Shown here: piece after piece, positions 8,491 through 17,669 of the stretch
Layout: every line of letters starts with the position of its first letter
Position numbering within the stretch: position 1 is the stretch's first letter
From: an uncultured Eubacteriales bacterium
GTDB lineage: Bacteria > Bacillota > Clostridia > Oscillospirales > CAG-272
Assembly: GCA_934432675.1 (NCBI GenBank)
Contig: CAKRYT010000004.1
Coordinates: forward strand, 110,816 to 174,815
Length of the DNA stretch: 64,000 bases
Direction: 5' to 3'
The notes under the pieces: generated by a model
Databases searched by the model: none
What the model was told of the DNA's origin: nothing
The model's input: only the letters and a program-made list of their open reading frames with translations
Position numbers and translations under genes: made by a program

Positions 8491-9492
8491 ATGCGAAACA
8501 AGCAAATATTTTTTACAGGTGTCCATCGGGCGGAGCTTTTGGAAAATGAAGTCGGCAAAGTAAAAGAAAACGAAGTTCTTACAAGAATGGAATATACCGT
8601 TGTGAGCGGCGGTACAGAAAGAGCTTGCCTTCTGGGAATGAACAACACTTCACAGAATTATCCTATGTCACTTGGCTATTGCGGCGTGGGATATGTGGAA
8701 GAAGTCGGTTCTGGGGTAAGCAAAGTGTCCGTGGGCGACCGGGTTTTGGTGTACCACGGATGCCATTCCAAGTATAATATTCGCCCGGAAAGCGATATAA
8801 CAAAGGTTGAAAATAACGCTGTTTCCTCTCTTGAAGCGGCATTTGTTGTTATTGCTTCCATGGGGCTCGGCGGCGTCAGAAAGCTCGAAATCGAGCTTGG
8901 AGAAAGTGCCATGGTCATGGGACAGGGACTTCTCGGGATATTTGCAACACAATTTTTAAGACTTTCCGGTGCCAACCCTGTCATCGCAGTCGATTTGAAT
9001 GTGCAAAGACGTGAGCTTGCATTGAGACTCGGTGCCGACTATGCGTTCGACCCGTCGGAGGAAGACTTCGTCCAAAAGGTGAAGAATGTCACGAACGGCA
9101 AAGGCGTAAACGGCTGCGTCGAGGTTACCGGTGTATCGCAGGCACTGAAACAAGCGTTGGATTGTGCATCATGGATGGGCAGGATATCCCTTCTCGGCTG
9201 TACGAGAGTTTCCGATTGTGCGATTGATTTCTATAGACAGGTTCATAGACCGGGGATCAAGCTGATAGGCGCGCACAATTTTGTAAGACCGAAATATGAG
9301 TCCTATCCGCATCACTGGACGCACAATGATGACTGCAATGCCATTCTCGATATGATCGCCTCAAAACGAATTCAAATAGAGCCGGTTATTTCGCGCGTTG
9401 AATCGCCCGCAGATGCACCGCGGATTTACAATGAACTTTGCGATGATAAAAATTTCCCGATTGGTACAGTCTTCGACTGGAGGAATATTTAA
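8491..9492 (+). CDS. MDR-family (zinc-type) alcohol dehydrogenase-like oxidoreductase
   Basis: A 333-residue medium-chain dehydrogenase/reductase. The N-terminal GroES-like domain contains VVSGGTERACLLG and LGYCGVGYVEEVG; the Rossmann domain contains VMGQGLLGIFATQFLRLSG followed by the acidic VDLN that usually selects NAD(H). The canonical GHE zinc motif is altered, so catalytic zinc is uncertain; similar variants occur in BchC-like and polyol-type enzymes. The start at 8491 has GAGGTG just upstream and lies 8 nt after the previous stop, so the two genes form one unit. The substrate is unknown. Confidence 0.82.
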   Translation: MRNKQIFFTGVHRAELLENEVGKVKENEVLTRMEYTVVSGGTERACLLGMNNTSQNYPMSLGYCGVGYVEEVGSGVSKVSVGDRVLVYHGCHSKYNIRPESDITKVENNAVSSLEAAFVVIASMGLGGVRKLEIELGESAMVMGQGLLGIFATQFLRLSGANPVIAVDLNVQRRELALRLGADYAFDPSEEDFVQKVKNVTNGKGVNGCVEVTGVSQALKQALDCASWMGRISLLGCTRVSDCAIDFYRQVHRPGIKLIGAHNFVRPKYESYPHHWTHNDDCNAILDMIASKRIQIEPVISRVESPADAPRIYNELCDDKNFPIGTVFDWRNI

Positions 9493-9557
9493 TAAGAATA
9501 GGTCAAATCTATTTGAACACATCAGAGGATTTCCCCCTCACCAGCGAACCTCTTTTC

Positions 9558-9590
9558 AACCACGCGACGATCGGGTCGCGTGGTTTTCGT
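9558..9590 (+). terminator. Terminator after the dehydroquinase-like/MDR pair
   Basis: AACCACGCGAC and GTCGCGTGGTT form an 11-bp stem with a 6-nt loop, followed by TTCGTTTT. Confidence 0.85.
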
Positions 9591-9599
9591 TTTGCAACA

Positions 9600-9626
9600 A
9601 GGAGGAGCCGTTTTTGGGCTCCTCCT
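9600..9626. terminator. GGAGGAGCC-type terminator
   Basis: AGGAGGAGCC and GGCTCCTCCT form the stem. It follows the 128-codon gene on the minus strand and matches the hairpin block at 7489-7516. Confidence 0.75.
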
Positions 9627-9658
9627 CGTTGTTTCAGACGATGCTTTTCAAACGTTTC

Positions 9659-10045
9659 TCACCAGTTCTGAAAATCGTAGTCAAGGTTGCACCCATTCGT
9701 CAGTGCACCGATGCATTCCTGGATCTGCCGATAATCATCCTCGGTCATCTTGCTCCACGACACATGGCAGCAGCCCTTCCCGTTGCAATTCTTCGCCGGC
9801 AGCCCCTGCTTTTTGCAGTCTGCCTGCAGTGCGGCGAGGATCACGGAATCGACCGGGCAGTCTGCCTCATCGAACGGATAATTCTTCAACACCCCGTCGA
9901 GCCCGATGCGATCACGCTTTACCCACAACACATAGTAGTACTTGACCGCCATGTTGAACCACTTCTGCAAATGCCCGTAACCGAGCCCGCCGACATTTCT
10001 GTTCTGCCCAAGGATGCGCATGAGTTCGTCGTAATGATTGTGCAA
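9659..10045 (-). CDS. Hypothetical protein, probably 5'-truncated
   Basis: A 128-residue protein I do not recognise. It is rich in Cys, Tyr and Trp, with a cysteine cluster CNGKGCCHVSW near residues 87-97. Its open frame begins only 22 nt from the breakpoint with duplicated asparaginase sequence, and the first usable codon in that stretch is TTG (10045); an internal ATG lies at 10021. The native start has probably been replaced by the asparaginase fragment, so this may be a truncated or chimeric gene. A terminator follows the stop. Confidence 0.5.
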   Translation of the reverse strand: MHNHYDELMRILGQNRNVGGLGYGHLQKWFNMAVKYYYVLWVKRDRIGLDGVLKNYPFDEADCPVDSVILAALQADCKKQGLPAKNCNGKGCCHVSWSKMTEDDYRQIQECIGALTNGCNLDYDFQNW

Positions 10046-10066
10046 TACCGTCGCTTTGCAGTACCC

Positions 10067-10271
10067 CGCGCCGGGCGATCCGTACCCAGTGCTCGGGGCG
10101 CATATTGGTGCTGTCCAGGTTGCACACCTGCTCTGCCGTCACGTCGCATACCCCGGCGATCTCCGGTACGCACCCGAGCAGTTCCTCCGCCGTGAGTGCC
10201 GGCGTCAGTCCCTCCCCGAGATTCCGCGACGCAATGGTGCCCCCCGTCGCCAGGAGCAGTATCTTTTTCAT
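10067..10271 (-). pseudogene. Truncated copy of the asparaginase 5' end
   Basis: The first 68 codons of an L-asparaginase (MKKILLLATGGTIAS through EHWVRIARR) repeat the start of the gene at 7218. Identity is complete over about 185 bp (7014-7198 against 10067-10251) and decays only near the start codon. After ARR the frame runs into foreign sequence and the catalytic HGTDT region is missing, so no active enzyme can be made. Its own ATG and promoter are retained. Confidence 0.9.
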
Positions 10272-10375
10272 CCGGTTTCACTCCCACGAAAATCAAAGAA
10301 AGTGCGCCGCCTGCATCTCCCTCTCCGGGAGGGAGCCCTGCGCTGCCGCGCTCTCTGTGCTGTTTTTCATTCCCT

Positions 10376-10409
10376 AGTGTAACACGTCGGAGCGCCAAAA
10401 ACAACTGCC
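10376..10409 (-). promoter_or_regulatory. Promoter of the truncated asparaginase copy
   Basis: The minus strand reads TTGTTT, 17 nt, TACACT, in the same arrangement as the promoter of the intact gene, although the leader between promoter and start has diverged. Confidence 0.5.
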
Positions 10410-10446
10410 GGTGAGAACATTTTTGTTTTTCTCCGGGCACACAGAC

Positions 10447-10473
10447 AAAAAGTGACCCCGTGGGGTCACTTTT
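10447..10473 (-). terminator. Terminator of the BspA-like lipoprotein gene
   Basis: AAAAGTGACCCC and GGGGTCACTTTT form a 12-bp stem with a T-rich exit on the minus strand, three bases past the stop. Confidence 0.85.
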
Positions 10474-10475
10474 CG

Positions 10476-12569
10476 TTATGCGTTCGGCGCCCAGACGGCG
10501 TACAGCGTCGTCCCCGTCGGCAGTTCCCGGACGGCATCACCCGGTAGCGTCCTCTCATACGTCCCGTCCTTGCCCGTCACCTCTGTCTTGCCGAGAGCGA
10601 CCGTAGAGCTCCCCTCCTCGGTCGCCCATCCCATAAAAGTATAGCCGCTCCGGACAGGCGCCTTTAAGCCGTTCGTTTGTAAGGGCAAACCATATTGCCG
10701 CACACCGTCCGCGTCCGTTGTATCAAGTGTCGCCTGCAAAGACGCGACGTACGGGATCCCGTTGTCATCACCGAGAGTGCAGCCGAAAACCACACAATAA
10801 TACTCTGCCCAATTTCGATCAAATCCAGGTGCCATCGCACTGCAGATGTACCACCCCGCAGGGATATCCCCTTCGATAGCCGACGTGTATACGGTAACAC
10901 CGGAAAAAGCACCGCTCCCGATCGTCTCCACACTCCCCGGCAATACCGCCGTGAGTATCGCACAATCTTCGAAAGCCCATGCACCGATGGAGCGGACGCT
11001 CCACGGAATACAGACCGAGCGCAACGCTAAACAACCCGAGAAAGCTTTACCCTCTATTCGCCGGAGCGTGTTTGACAGCCCGATCCGGGTCAGCCGGCTC
11101 CCCTGGAAAGCACCTGTGCCGATGATCTCCACGCTCTCCGGGAGGTCCAGCCCGGAGATAACCGAATGGCTGAATGCATAGGCACCGATCGCCGTCACGC
11201 CGTCGGGGATAACACTCGTTTTACACCCGGCGACGAGTACGCCGTCCTCCCGGCGGATGATGCAGTTGCCTGCCCCGTGATAGTGGGAGCTCCCCTCACG
11301 CACCGTCAGGCTGGTAAGACTGTCGCAGCCGTCGGTGAGACCGGCGGCGATCAACTCCACAGAAGCGGGGATCTCAAGGCTGGATAACCGGAGGCACATC
11401 CCGAAAACGGAAGCGCTGCCGTTCCAGTTGCCCCCGATCCTCCGGATGCCCTCCTCCAGGGTGACGGAGGTCAGCCGCAGACAGTTATGAAACGCACCTT
11501 GGGCTATATACTCCACGTTGCCCGGGATAGTGATTGCCTCAAGACCTGTGCACAGGGAAAAAGCCGATGGGCCGATCGATCGCACATCTGCCGGGATGAC
11601 GCTGTTCTGAATACCGAAAACCACTTCCTCGTCCCCCCGCCGGATGACGCAGTTACCCGCGCTCCGGAAAAACGGGTTTTCCTCCGCAACCGTCACTGAC
11701 ACGAGGCTGTCACATTCGCAAACGAGAGCAGAACCAATTTCTTCCACGTACCGCGGTATGTCGATCTTTTCCAGCGAAGCACAACCGCGGAATGCACCGC
11801 CCCCCAGCTTGACGAGCGAATCCGGCAGTACGATACCCGTAAGTGCTCCACAATTCAAAAAGGCAGATGCTCCGATCGTGTCGATCCCCGGCGCCAGGTT
11901 GATGCGTGTCAAAGCGGAACAATCAAAAAAAGCGAAGTTATCGACTGTATCACACCTCGATGAGCAGCGCACCCGTACGAGACCCGTGCACCCGTAAAAA
12001 GCGTTCTGACCGATGGCGGTATAGCTGTCCGACATGACGACACCCGTAATGCCTGTACAGTTGCGGAAAGCACCGGCGGCGACCCTGGTGATCGGTTTGC
12101 CGTCTTCCGGTACCTGGCTCGGGAGAACAATCTTCCCACGGCATTTCGCTTTGTCTGCCGCGGCAATTTCGTACGCTGCCCCATCGTCGATCAGACGTAG
12201 CCCGAATGCAGAGCTGCTCTCCACCGTATGGCGGATCGGCTCCGACCAGTCGGAAGCCGCACCGTTCGCTCCCTTTGCCTGCACCCTGATCTCGTAGGTC
12301 TTTGCTTGGAGCATCCGGGTGAACAGATCCATACGGGGTGTCTCGGTTTCATACTCCGTGCCGTCAACGCTCACGACGTACCCGGCGGCATTCTCGTCCC
12401 CCTGCCAGGTCAGCACCTCGTCGGCACCCAGTGCGAGCCCCGTCGGTGCCACCGGCTCTGCCGTACCCTTGCCGTCCTCCGCGCCCCCGCGGCACCCGAC
12501 GGCGCACAGGCACAGGAGCAGGACGACCAGCAGAGTGATTATCACCGGTCTCTGTCTTCGGTATTTCAT
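10476..12569 (-). CDS. BspA-type leucine-rich-repeat surface lipoprotein
   Basis: A 697-residue exported protein. A lipoprotein signal peptide (hydrophobic core ending LLCLCAVGC) is followed by a fibronectin type III-like domain (about residues 40-115, APTGLALGADEVLTWQGDENAAGY). Next come more than ten LRR_5/BspA repeats of the form IGxxAFxxCxxLTxIxLPxS (about 130-570). A C-terminal YTFMGWATEEGS...LYAVWAP unit ends it, a Listeria-Bacteroides-type cell-surface repeat. BspA-like proteins mediate adhesion to host or other bacteria. AAAGGAG precedes the chosen ATG at 12569. The exported protein gene just upstream on the same strand may be co-transcribed. Confidence 0.92.
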   Translation of the reverse strand: MKYRRQRPVIITLLVVLLLCLCAVGCRGGAEDGKGTAEPVAPTGLALGADEVLTWQGDENAAGYVVSVDGTEYETETPRMDLFTRMLQAKTYEIRVQAKGANGAASDWSEPIRHTVESSSAFGLRLIDDGAAYEIAAADKAKCRGKIVLPSQVPEDGKPITRVAAGAFRNCTGITGVVMSDSYTAIGQNAFYGCTGLVRVRCSSRCDTVDNFAFFDCSALTRINLAPGIDTIGASAFLNCGALTGIVLPDSLVKLGGGAFRGCASLEKIDIPRYVEEIGSALVCECDSLVSVTVAEENPFFRSAGNCVIRRGDEEVVFGIQNSVIPADVRSIGPSAFSLCTGLEAITIPGNVEYIAQGAFHNCLRLTSVTLEEGIRRIGGNWNGSASVFGMCLRLSSLEIPASVELIAAGLTDGCDSLTSLTVREGSSHYHGAGNCIIRREDGVLVAGCKTSVIPDGVTAIGAYAFSHSVISGLDLPESVEIIGTGAFQGSRLTRIGLSNTLRRIEGKAFSGCLALRSVCIPWSVRSIGAWAFEDCAILTAVLPGSVETIGSGAFSGVTVYTSAIEGDIPAGWYICSAMAPGFDRNWAEYYCVVFGCTLGDDNGIPYVASLQATLDTTDADGVRQYGLPLQTNGLKAPVRSGYTFMGWATEEGSSTVALGKTEVTGKDGTYERTLPGDAVRELPTGTTLYAVWAPNA

Positions 12570-12662
12570 AGTATCTCCTTTGTCCATTCGTCATGTATAT
12601 CTCGTTGCCGAGGGGGCGCGAGCGTCCCCTCGGGCTGCCTGTAGATGATGCGGAGGCATCCT

Positions 12663-13916
12663 TCAATCGGTCAGTGCTTCATTATCGAAACCAGAATAAA
12701 ACCTGCATTCTGCCGCGCCCATGTACCTTTGAAAGGCACTGTTATCGGACACTCCGGCAGATACCATCCACCCGCCGGGACTGAGACGGACCGTCTTATG
12801 GGTGATCCGACACGCCCCCGTCCAGTTGTTGTAACCGGTCATGTTCTGCCCCAGGACAAAATCGTACATCAACGGATAGATATCCGTCGCCGGACCGGTT
12901 CTGTATGCTCCGTGCAAATCGCACAGATCTTCCCCGGATCCATCCGGGTCATAGATAAAGGTCGGCACATCGCCGAGGGTGCTTTTGATCCGGTTGATCC
13001 ACGTCAGCCACTGCTCCGTGTAGGACAGGTTGTCGTATGCAGCACCGATGGCATAAACATGCGCGTTCTCGATGGCGTCGTAAAACTCCAAGTACTGGTC
13101 CGTCAGCGTGTAGACCTCCCGCGTCGCTACGTCGTAAAAGGATACGCCGTCAATCTGGCAGATGAGTTTGATGTTATACATACTCATCAATTGAAAATTG
13201 GTCAGTGTACTCCCGCGGAATTGCTCCCGGTACGCCATTCGGAGAAACGGCATAAAAATCGTGTCAATAAACCAGCCGTCCCCATCCGTCGACCCGACAG
13301 TGCCGGAAAAGTTCTTATCCAGCAGGATCGTCACATTCTGGAGCTGCATATCGTCCCCTGTATCTCCACCGATATAGTGAAAGACGCTGGAATAGAACAG
13401 ATACCACATATCGGTGTTTACATGGATATCCACATAGTCGAGGAACCCCTCAAAGCCCTCATAGAGTCTTTCGTCCGTCCCGCTGATGAACATAATTTCG
13501 CAGTTGCGCTCCTTCAGACCCGAGAATGTGTCTTCTAGCCATGTTATCCATCCGGGGGTTTCTCCCTCCTCGACAAATTCGAGCGGGAAATACTCTTGCA
13601 TTTCAAAAATAACGTAAGCGTCGCTGGCGTTTTCAAGCACGCCTTCTTCTACCGAAAGTGCTTGTACGGAACGGACAAATTCCGCCGTATCATAATACTT
13701 CAGCACGCAGTTGCTGACGGCTCCGGAATTGAGGAGCATTTGCCGATAAGTCGAGCTCAACGGATTGTCGCTGATATAGTACACGGTGTTGGCAGCATCC
13801 GGGTCGGGCGCTTCGATCCGGTCCCGGGTACCGAGCCCCATAGCGGGGATCACGCACGCGAGGACCAGCAGCGTCGCCAGGATCCATGTTACGGTAAGCT
13901 TTGCGATGATTTTCAT
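12663..13916 (-). CDS. Exported protein of unknown function
   Basis: A 417-residue protein with an N-terminal signal sequence or anchor (MKIIAKLTVTWILATLLVLACVI) and no later membrane helices, so it is secreted or membrane-tethered. It is rich in aromatic and acidic residues; I recognise no catalytic motif. ATG 13916 has AAAGGAGT 7 nt upstream, and the longer open frame before it is noncoding. It lies 93 nt upstream of the BspA-like lipoprotein gene, in the same direction, so a joint surface role is plausible but unproved. Confidence 0.75.
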   Translation of the reverse strand: MKIIAKLTVTWILATLLVLACVIPAMGLGTRDRIEAPDPDAANTVYYISDNPLSSTYRQMLLNSGAVSNCVLKYYDTAEFVRSVQALSVEEGVLENASDAYVIFEMQEYFPLEFVEEGETPGWITWLEDTFSGLKERNCEIMFISGTDERLYEGFEGFLDYVDIHVNTDMWYLFYSSVFHYIGGDTGDDMQLQNVTILLDKNFSGTVGSTDGDGWFIDTIFMPFLRMAYREQFRGSTLTNFQLMSMYNIKLICQIDGVSFYDVATREVYTLTDQYLEFYDAIENAHVYAIGAAYDNLSYTEQWLTWINRIKSTLGDVPTFIYDPDGSGEDLCDLHGAYRTGPATDIYPLMYDFVLGQNMTGYNNWTGACRITHKTVRLSPGGWMVSAGVSDNSAFQRYMGAAECRFYSGFDNEALTD

Positions 13917-14378
13917 TATTCTGACTCCTTTTGATGTCTTTTGCAATGTGAATGTTTCGTCGGATATTTGTGGGGGGCGTTGCTCTCTCCCTGCTGCCGC
14001 TCCCGTGCCCCCGGTCTTTGCGCTCGTCTCCTCTTTTTCCCCGTTTCCCCCCTTTTTTGTTTCATGGCGGCGCGCCCGTGCCGGCATACGGTAGCACCTG
14101 CTCCTCTCATGTCTGGCATTGTAGCACATCGGATATGCCTTTCGAAACCCTTTGCAGAAAAAGTGCCTTTATTCTTCATTTTTCGTCACAATCGCGGTGC
14201 GGCGCACACCCCGCGAGCCGCCTGTGCACACGGAAAAACAACCGGTTTTGCAACGCGCTTTGAACTATATAGAAAGAAGCAACCGACCCGGCTTTACTTG
14301 AGTTGTACAGCAAGATCGGTTGCCCGTATGACCCCTTTCGGGGGTGTTGGTTCGCCTGTGTGGTGATTGGCGTCTTAT
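13917..14378. other. 462-base intergenic stretch, no gene seen
   Basis: Contains the upstream region of the exported protein and one copy of the dispersed GCAACCGA palindrome (14279-14323). I see no convincing reading frame or RNA gene. Confidence 0.5.
14279..14323. repeat. Diverged copy of the GGCAACCGAT palindromic element
   Basis: GCAACCGA and TCGGTTGC arms enclose about 29 nt. It is placed after the stop of the zinc-ribbon membrane protein gene and could act as its terminator. The inner sequence differs from the other three copies. Confidence 0.55.
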
Positions 14379-15311
14379 TTATCTGACCTCGGTCGGGCGC
14401 TTGATCTTACGCACAAGCATAATGACCTCACCGACCACGCCGATGACCGAGAACAGAATCGTCATCCACAGGTTCGTCAGAAATTCCCTTGAGAAATCGC
14501 TGCTTTCCATGAGCTGACCAAACGCTTCGACCGCGGTCATGTTCAGCCCCTCCTCCGCCAGTATATTGGAGATTGCCACCAGATATACCCCAAACACCGC
14601 ACCGATCATGAAAACGAACGACGTCAGGGACACGATCAGGATCATACCTTTGTTCGGCTTTCCCCCGAACTTCTGATACAGGAAAGCCCCCAGCGCGATT
14701 GCCACGAAAACCGACAGGGCAGAGATAAATCCGATCTGGAACAGGACGTACGCCACCAGGGCGCCGACCAGCCCGCCAAGGACCGCCCCGCCGAATCCGC
14801 GCAGATAATGATTCGGGGCATCACGGAACGTCTGATTCTCGTTTCGGATGGCGGCGTTAATTTCGTCCATACACGCGCAGTCCATTTTAATCTGCATACC
14901 GCCCGGATGGCACACCGTACTCTCCTCGGAGAGCGGTTTGCCGCAGGCAGGGCAATACCCAAGTCCTAACGCCCCGTTTGCGGAAAGGATCTGCGGTAGC
15001 TGACGGAGAGCGTCCGCCAGGGACTGTGCAAATTTTTTGAGTGTCGGCATCCTGCTGCCGATGAACACACCGCAGGGCGTCCAGTCAAGGAGCGCGATAC
15101 CAAAAAGACCGGCAACCGCAAATGCCTCCTCGATCGCATTCTTCTGTTCGGGCGTCGTAAAGCAGGAGAAGTGCATATGCAGGGGAGTCGATCCACCCGT
15201 CATCGTATGCAAAGAAGCGTTGACCTCATATTCTCCTATTTCCCCGTATGCCGTGTTCCCGGAAACCGTCATTCCCTGTTCCGTCAAAAAACGGGCAACC
15301 GATTTGTTCAT
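14379..15311 (-). CDS. Membrane protein with zinc-ribbon-like Cys motif
   Basis: A 310-residue protein I cannot assign to a named family. The N-terminal 150 residues look soluble and end in CPACGKPLSEESTVCHPGG plus CACMD, suggesting a small metal-binding knuckle. Four hydrophobic segments follow (about residues 170-300), the first glycine-rich (GGAVLGGLVGALVAYVLF). The C-terminus is basic (RKIKRPTEVR). It stands alone, with a palindromic repeat after its stop. The function is unknown. Confidence 0.75.
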   Translation of the reverse strand: MNKSVARFLTEQGMTVSGNTAYGEIGEYEVNASLHTMTGGSTPLHMHFSCFTTPEQKNAIEEAFAVAGLFGIALLDWTPCGVFIGSRMPTLKKFAQSLADALRQLPQILSANGALGLGYCPACGKPLSEESTVCHPGGMQIKMDCACMDEINAAIRNENQTFRDAPNHYLRGFGGAVLGGLVGALVAYVLFQIGFISALSVFVAIALGAFLYQKFGGKPNKGMILIVSLTSFVFMIGAVFGVYLVAISNILAEEGLNMTAVEAFGQLMESSDFSREFLTNLWMTILFSVIGVVGEVIMLVRKIKRPTEVR

Positions 15312-15665
15312 CCAACGTCACCTCACAAAATTCTGTCGTCGCCAACTCTGTCGGGCGTTCTTATGGCACCCTGTTCTCTTACAGGAAAAGGATACCCTGT
15401 TTTCCCTCCGCTGTCAAGTACGCGCCCCGCGTCCCCCTGCCCTCCCGCGCATTTCCGCCGCGCGGGAATGCGCGTTTCTTGACAAGAGGGAGTGCCTTGG
15501 TAAGTTACGGTAGAGCGCACGAACGGGGTTGAAAACACCTTCACACTTTCTCATAAAAACCGGGCAACCGATACGGCTCCCATCTATCCGATGAAAAGTC
15601 CATATCGGTTGCCCTTTTCATTCACTCAGGGGGGTATGGTCTCCGCCCTTATCTCTTGCTTCGGC
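15312..15665. other. 354-base intergenic stretch with a palindromic repeat
   Basis: Apart from the palindromic element at 15563-15613 I see no gene. The stretch is GC-rich with poor codon structure in every frame. Confidence 0.5.
15563..15613 (-). repeat. 51-bp GGCAACCGAT palindromic element, terminator of groEL
   Basis: Arms GGCAACCGATA and TATCGGTTGCC enclose a conserved centre. On the minus strand it is nearly identical (two mismatches) to the element at 48001-48051, and the shared sequence extends upstream through AGATAAGGGCGGAGACC. A T-rich tract follows the hairpin on the minus strand, so it likely terminates groES-groEL. Confidence 0.8.
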
Positions 15666-17291
15666 TTAATACATGCCGCCCATCTGGGGAGCCGCCGCCG
15701 GTGCCGGCGTGTCTTCCTTGATGTCGGAAACGACCGCCTCGGTCGTCAGCACCGTTGCCGCGATGCTCGCTGCGTTTTGGAGCGCGCTCCGCGTGACCTT
15801 CGTCGGGTCAACGATACCGACCTCGACCATGTCGCAGTAAACTTCCTTCGCGGCATCAAAGCCGAAACCGACCTTGCCGCTCGTCTTGATGTGATCGACG
15901 ATGACGGAGCCGTCGAGACCTGCGTTCTCCGCGATCTGGCGCATCGGTGCTTCCAGTGCACGGACGACGAGTTGCACGCCCGTCTTTTCGTCACCCTCGA
16001 CCGTCGGGAGCAGTGCCTCCACCGCCGGGATGACGTTCAGGAGAGCCGTGCCGCCGCCGGCGACGATGCCCTCTTCGACTGCCGCCTTGGTCGCGTTGAG
16101 CGCGTCCTCGATACGGAGTTTCTTTTCCTTCATCTCGACCTCGGTCGCGGCACCGACCTTGATGACGGCTACGCCGCCCGCGAGTTTCGCGAGACGCTCG
16201 GAGAGTTTCTCACGGTCAAACTCGGAGGTCGTGTTTTCGAGCGCGGCACGGATCTGTGCCACACGATCCTTGATGGCCTGCGGGTCGCCCGCACCGTCAA
16301 CGATCGTGGTATTGTCCTTGTTGACCTTGACCTGTCTTGCCTTACCGAGCATGGCGGGCGTAGCATCTTTGAGTTCCAGCCCGAGTTCTTCGGTAATGAC
16401 GGTACCGCCGGTCAGGATTGCAATATCGCGGAGCATCTCCTTGCGGCGATCGCCGAAGCCCGGTGCCTTGACGGCAACGCAGGTGAACACGCCACGCAGT
16501 TTGTTCAGCACCAGGGTCGTGAGTGCCTCGCCCTCGACGTCCTCGGCAATGATGAGCAACTTCTTGCCCGCCTGCACGATCTTTTCGAGCAGCGGCAGGA
16601 GATCCTGAATATTGGAGATCTTCTTATCGGTGATGAGGATCAGTGCATCGTCGAGCACCGCCTCCATCTTCTCGTTATCGGTCGCCATGTACGGAGACAG
16701 GTAGCCACGGTCGAACTGCATCCCCTCGACCACTTCGCAGTAGGTCTCGGCGGACTTGGACTCCTCAATGGTGATGACGCCGTCGGCAGTCACCTTTTCC
16801 ATTGCGTCCGCGATCTGTCTGCCGATCGCCTCGTCGCCCGCGGAGACGGTACCGACACGCGCGATGTCCTCGGAGCCGTTCACCTTCTTGGAGTTGGCAC
16901 GCAGCGCCTCGACGGCGGCATCAACCGCCTTCTGGATCCCGCGGCGGAGCACCATCGGGTTGGCACCCGCGGTCACGTTCTTCATACCGTCACGGATGAG
17001 TGCCTGTGCGAGCAGAGTCGCCGTGGTCGTACCGTCACCGGCGGCATCGTTGGTCTTGGTCGCCACCTCACGGACGAGTTGCGCGCCCATGTTCTCGGCG
17101 GCATCTTCCAGTTCGATCTCCTTGGCGATCGTCACACCGTCGTTGGTGATGAGCGGTGCACCGTACTTCTTGTCAAGCACCACGTTGCGGCCCTTCGGAC
17201 CCAGCGTGATCTTCACCGTGTCTGCGAGCTGATCCACACCGCGGAGCAGTGCGTTTCTTGCATCAATCCCGTAAATAATCTTTTTAGCCAT
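15666..17291 (-). CDS. groL: Chaperonin GroEL (Hsp60)
   Basis: A 541-residue chaperonin that folds proteins in a double-ring cavity with GroES, powered by ATP. The equatorial-domain signatures ITLGPKGRNVV and NDAAGDGTTTATLLAQ are intact, as is the late AVEEGIVAGGGTALL motif. The C-terminus is short (PQMGGMY) rather than a long GGM repeat. It is transcribed with groES, 11 nt downstream of it, from a CIRCE-controlled promoter, so HrcA-type heat-shock repression is expected. Confidence 0.99.
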   Translation of the reverse strand: MAKKIIYGIDARNALLRGVDQLADTVKITLGPKGRNVVLDKKYGAPLITNDGVTIAKEIELEDAAENMGAQLVREVATKTNDAAGDGTTTATLLAQALIRDGMKNVTAGANPMVLRRGIQKAVDAAVEALRANSKKVNGSEDIARVGTVSAGDEAIGRQIADAMEKVTADGVITIEESKSAETYCEVVEGMQFDRGYLSPYMATDNEKMEAVLDDALILITDKKISNIQDLLPLLEKIVQAGKKLLIIAEDVEGEALTTLVLNKLRGVFTCVAVKAPGFGDRRKEMLRDIAILTGGTVITEELGLELKDATPAMLGKARQVKVNKDNTTIVDGAGDPQAIKDRVAQIRAALENTTSEFDREKLSERLAKLAGGVAVIKVGAATEVEMKEKKLRIEDALNATKAAVEEGIVAGGGTALLNVIPAVEALLPTVEGDEKTGVQLVVRALEAPMRQIAENAGLDGSVIVDHIKTSGKVGFGFDAAKEVYCDMVEVGIVDPTKVTRSALQNAASIAATVLTTEAVVSDIKEDTPAPAAAPQMGGMY

Positions 17292-17302
17292 CGTGTTTCA
17301 CC

Positions 17303-17587
17303 TCACTCCACAATCGCCAGCACATCGCTCTGTCTGACGATCGTATATTCGACGCCGTCGCACTTAACCTGCGTACCGGCATATTTGCTCGTAATCACCT
17401 TATCGCCGGGCTTCACGGTCATGACGACCTCTTTCCCGTCCACGACCCCGCCGGGGCCGACGGCAACCACTTCGGCAACCTCCGGCTTTTCTTTCGCCGA
17501 ACCTGCCAGGAAAATACCGGAGGCAGTCGTCTCCTCCGCTTCCGTCATCTTGACGACCACACGGTCGCCCAAAGGTTTCAGTTTCAT
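17303..17587 (-). CDS. groS: Co-chaperonin GroES (Hsp10)
   Basis: A 94-residue GroES, normal length, with the LKPLGDRVVVK start, the GIFLAGSAKEKPE mobile-loop region and the GDKVITSKYAGTQV signature. It caps GroEL during folding. I chose ATG 17587 (MKLKPLG) with GGAAAGGAAGCG-like Shine-Dalgarno sequence upstream; the longer open frame runs into the CIRCE operator. Confidence 0.98.
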   Translation of the reverse strand: MKLKPLGDRVVVKMTEAEETTASGIFLAGSAKEKPEVAEVVAVGPGGVVDGKEVVMTVKPGDKVITSKYAGTQVKCDGVEYTIVRQSDVLAIVE

Positions 17588-17639
17588 CGTAACGCTTCCT
17601 TTCCGAACAGGTGACAAGCACCCAATGAAAATCATGGTT

Positions 17640-17666
17640 TTAGCACTCATATCTCCCGAGTGCTAA
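17640..17666. promoter_or_regulatory. CIRCE operator
   Basis: A perfect TTAGCACTC-N9-GAGTGCTAA inverted repeat, the HrcA repressor site. It lies just downstream of the groES promoter, at the transcription start. Confidence 0.97.
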
Positions 17667-17669
17667 CTC

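Noticed and set aside
15591..17666. A 691-codon open frame opposite groEL and groES
   Set aside because: Antisense shadow of two certain chaperonin genes.
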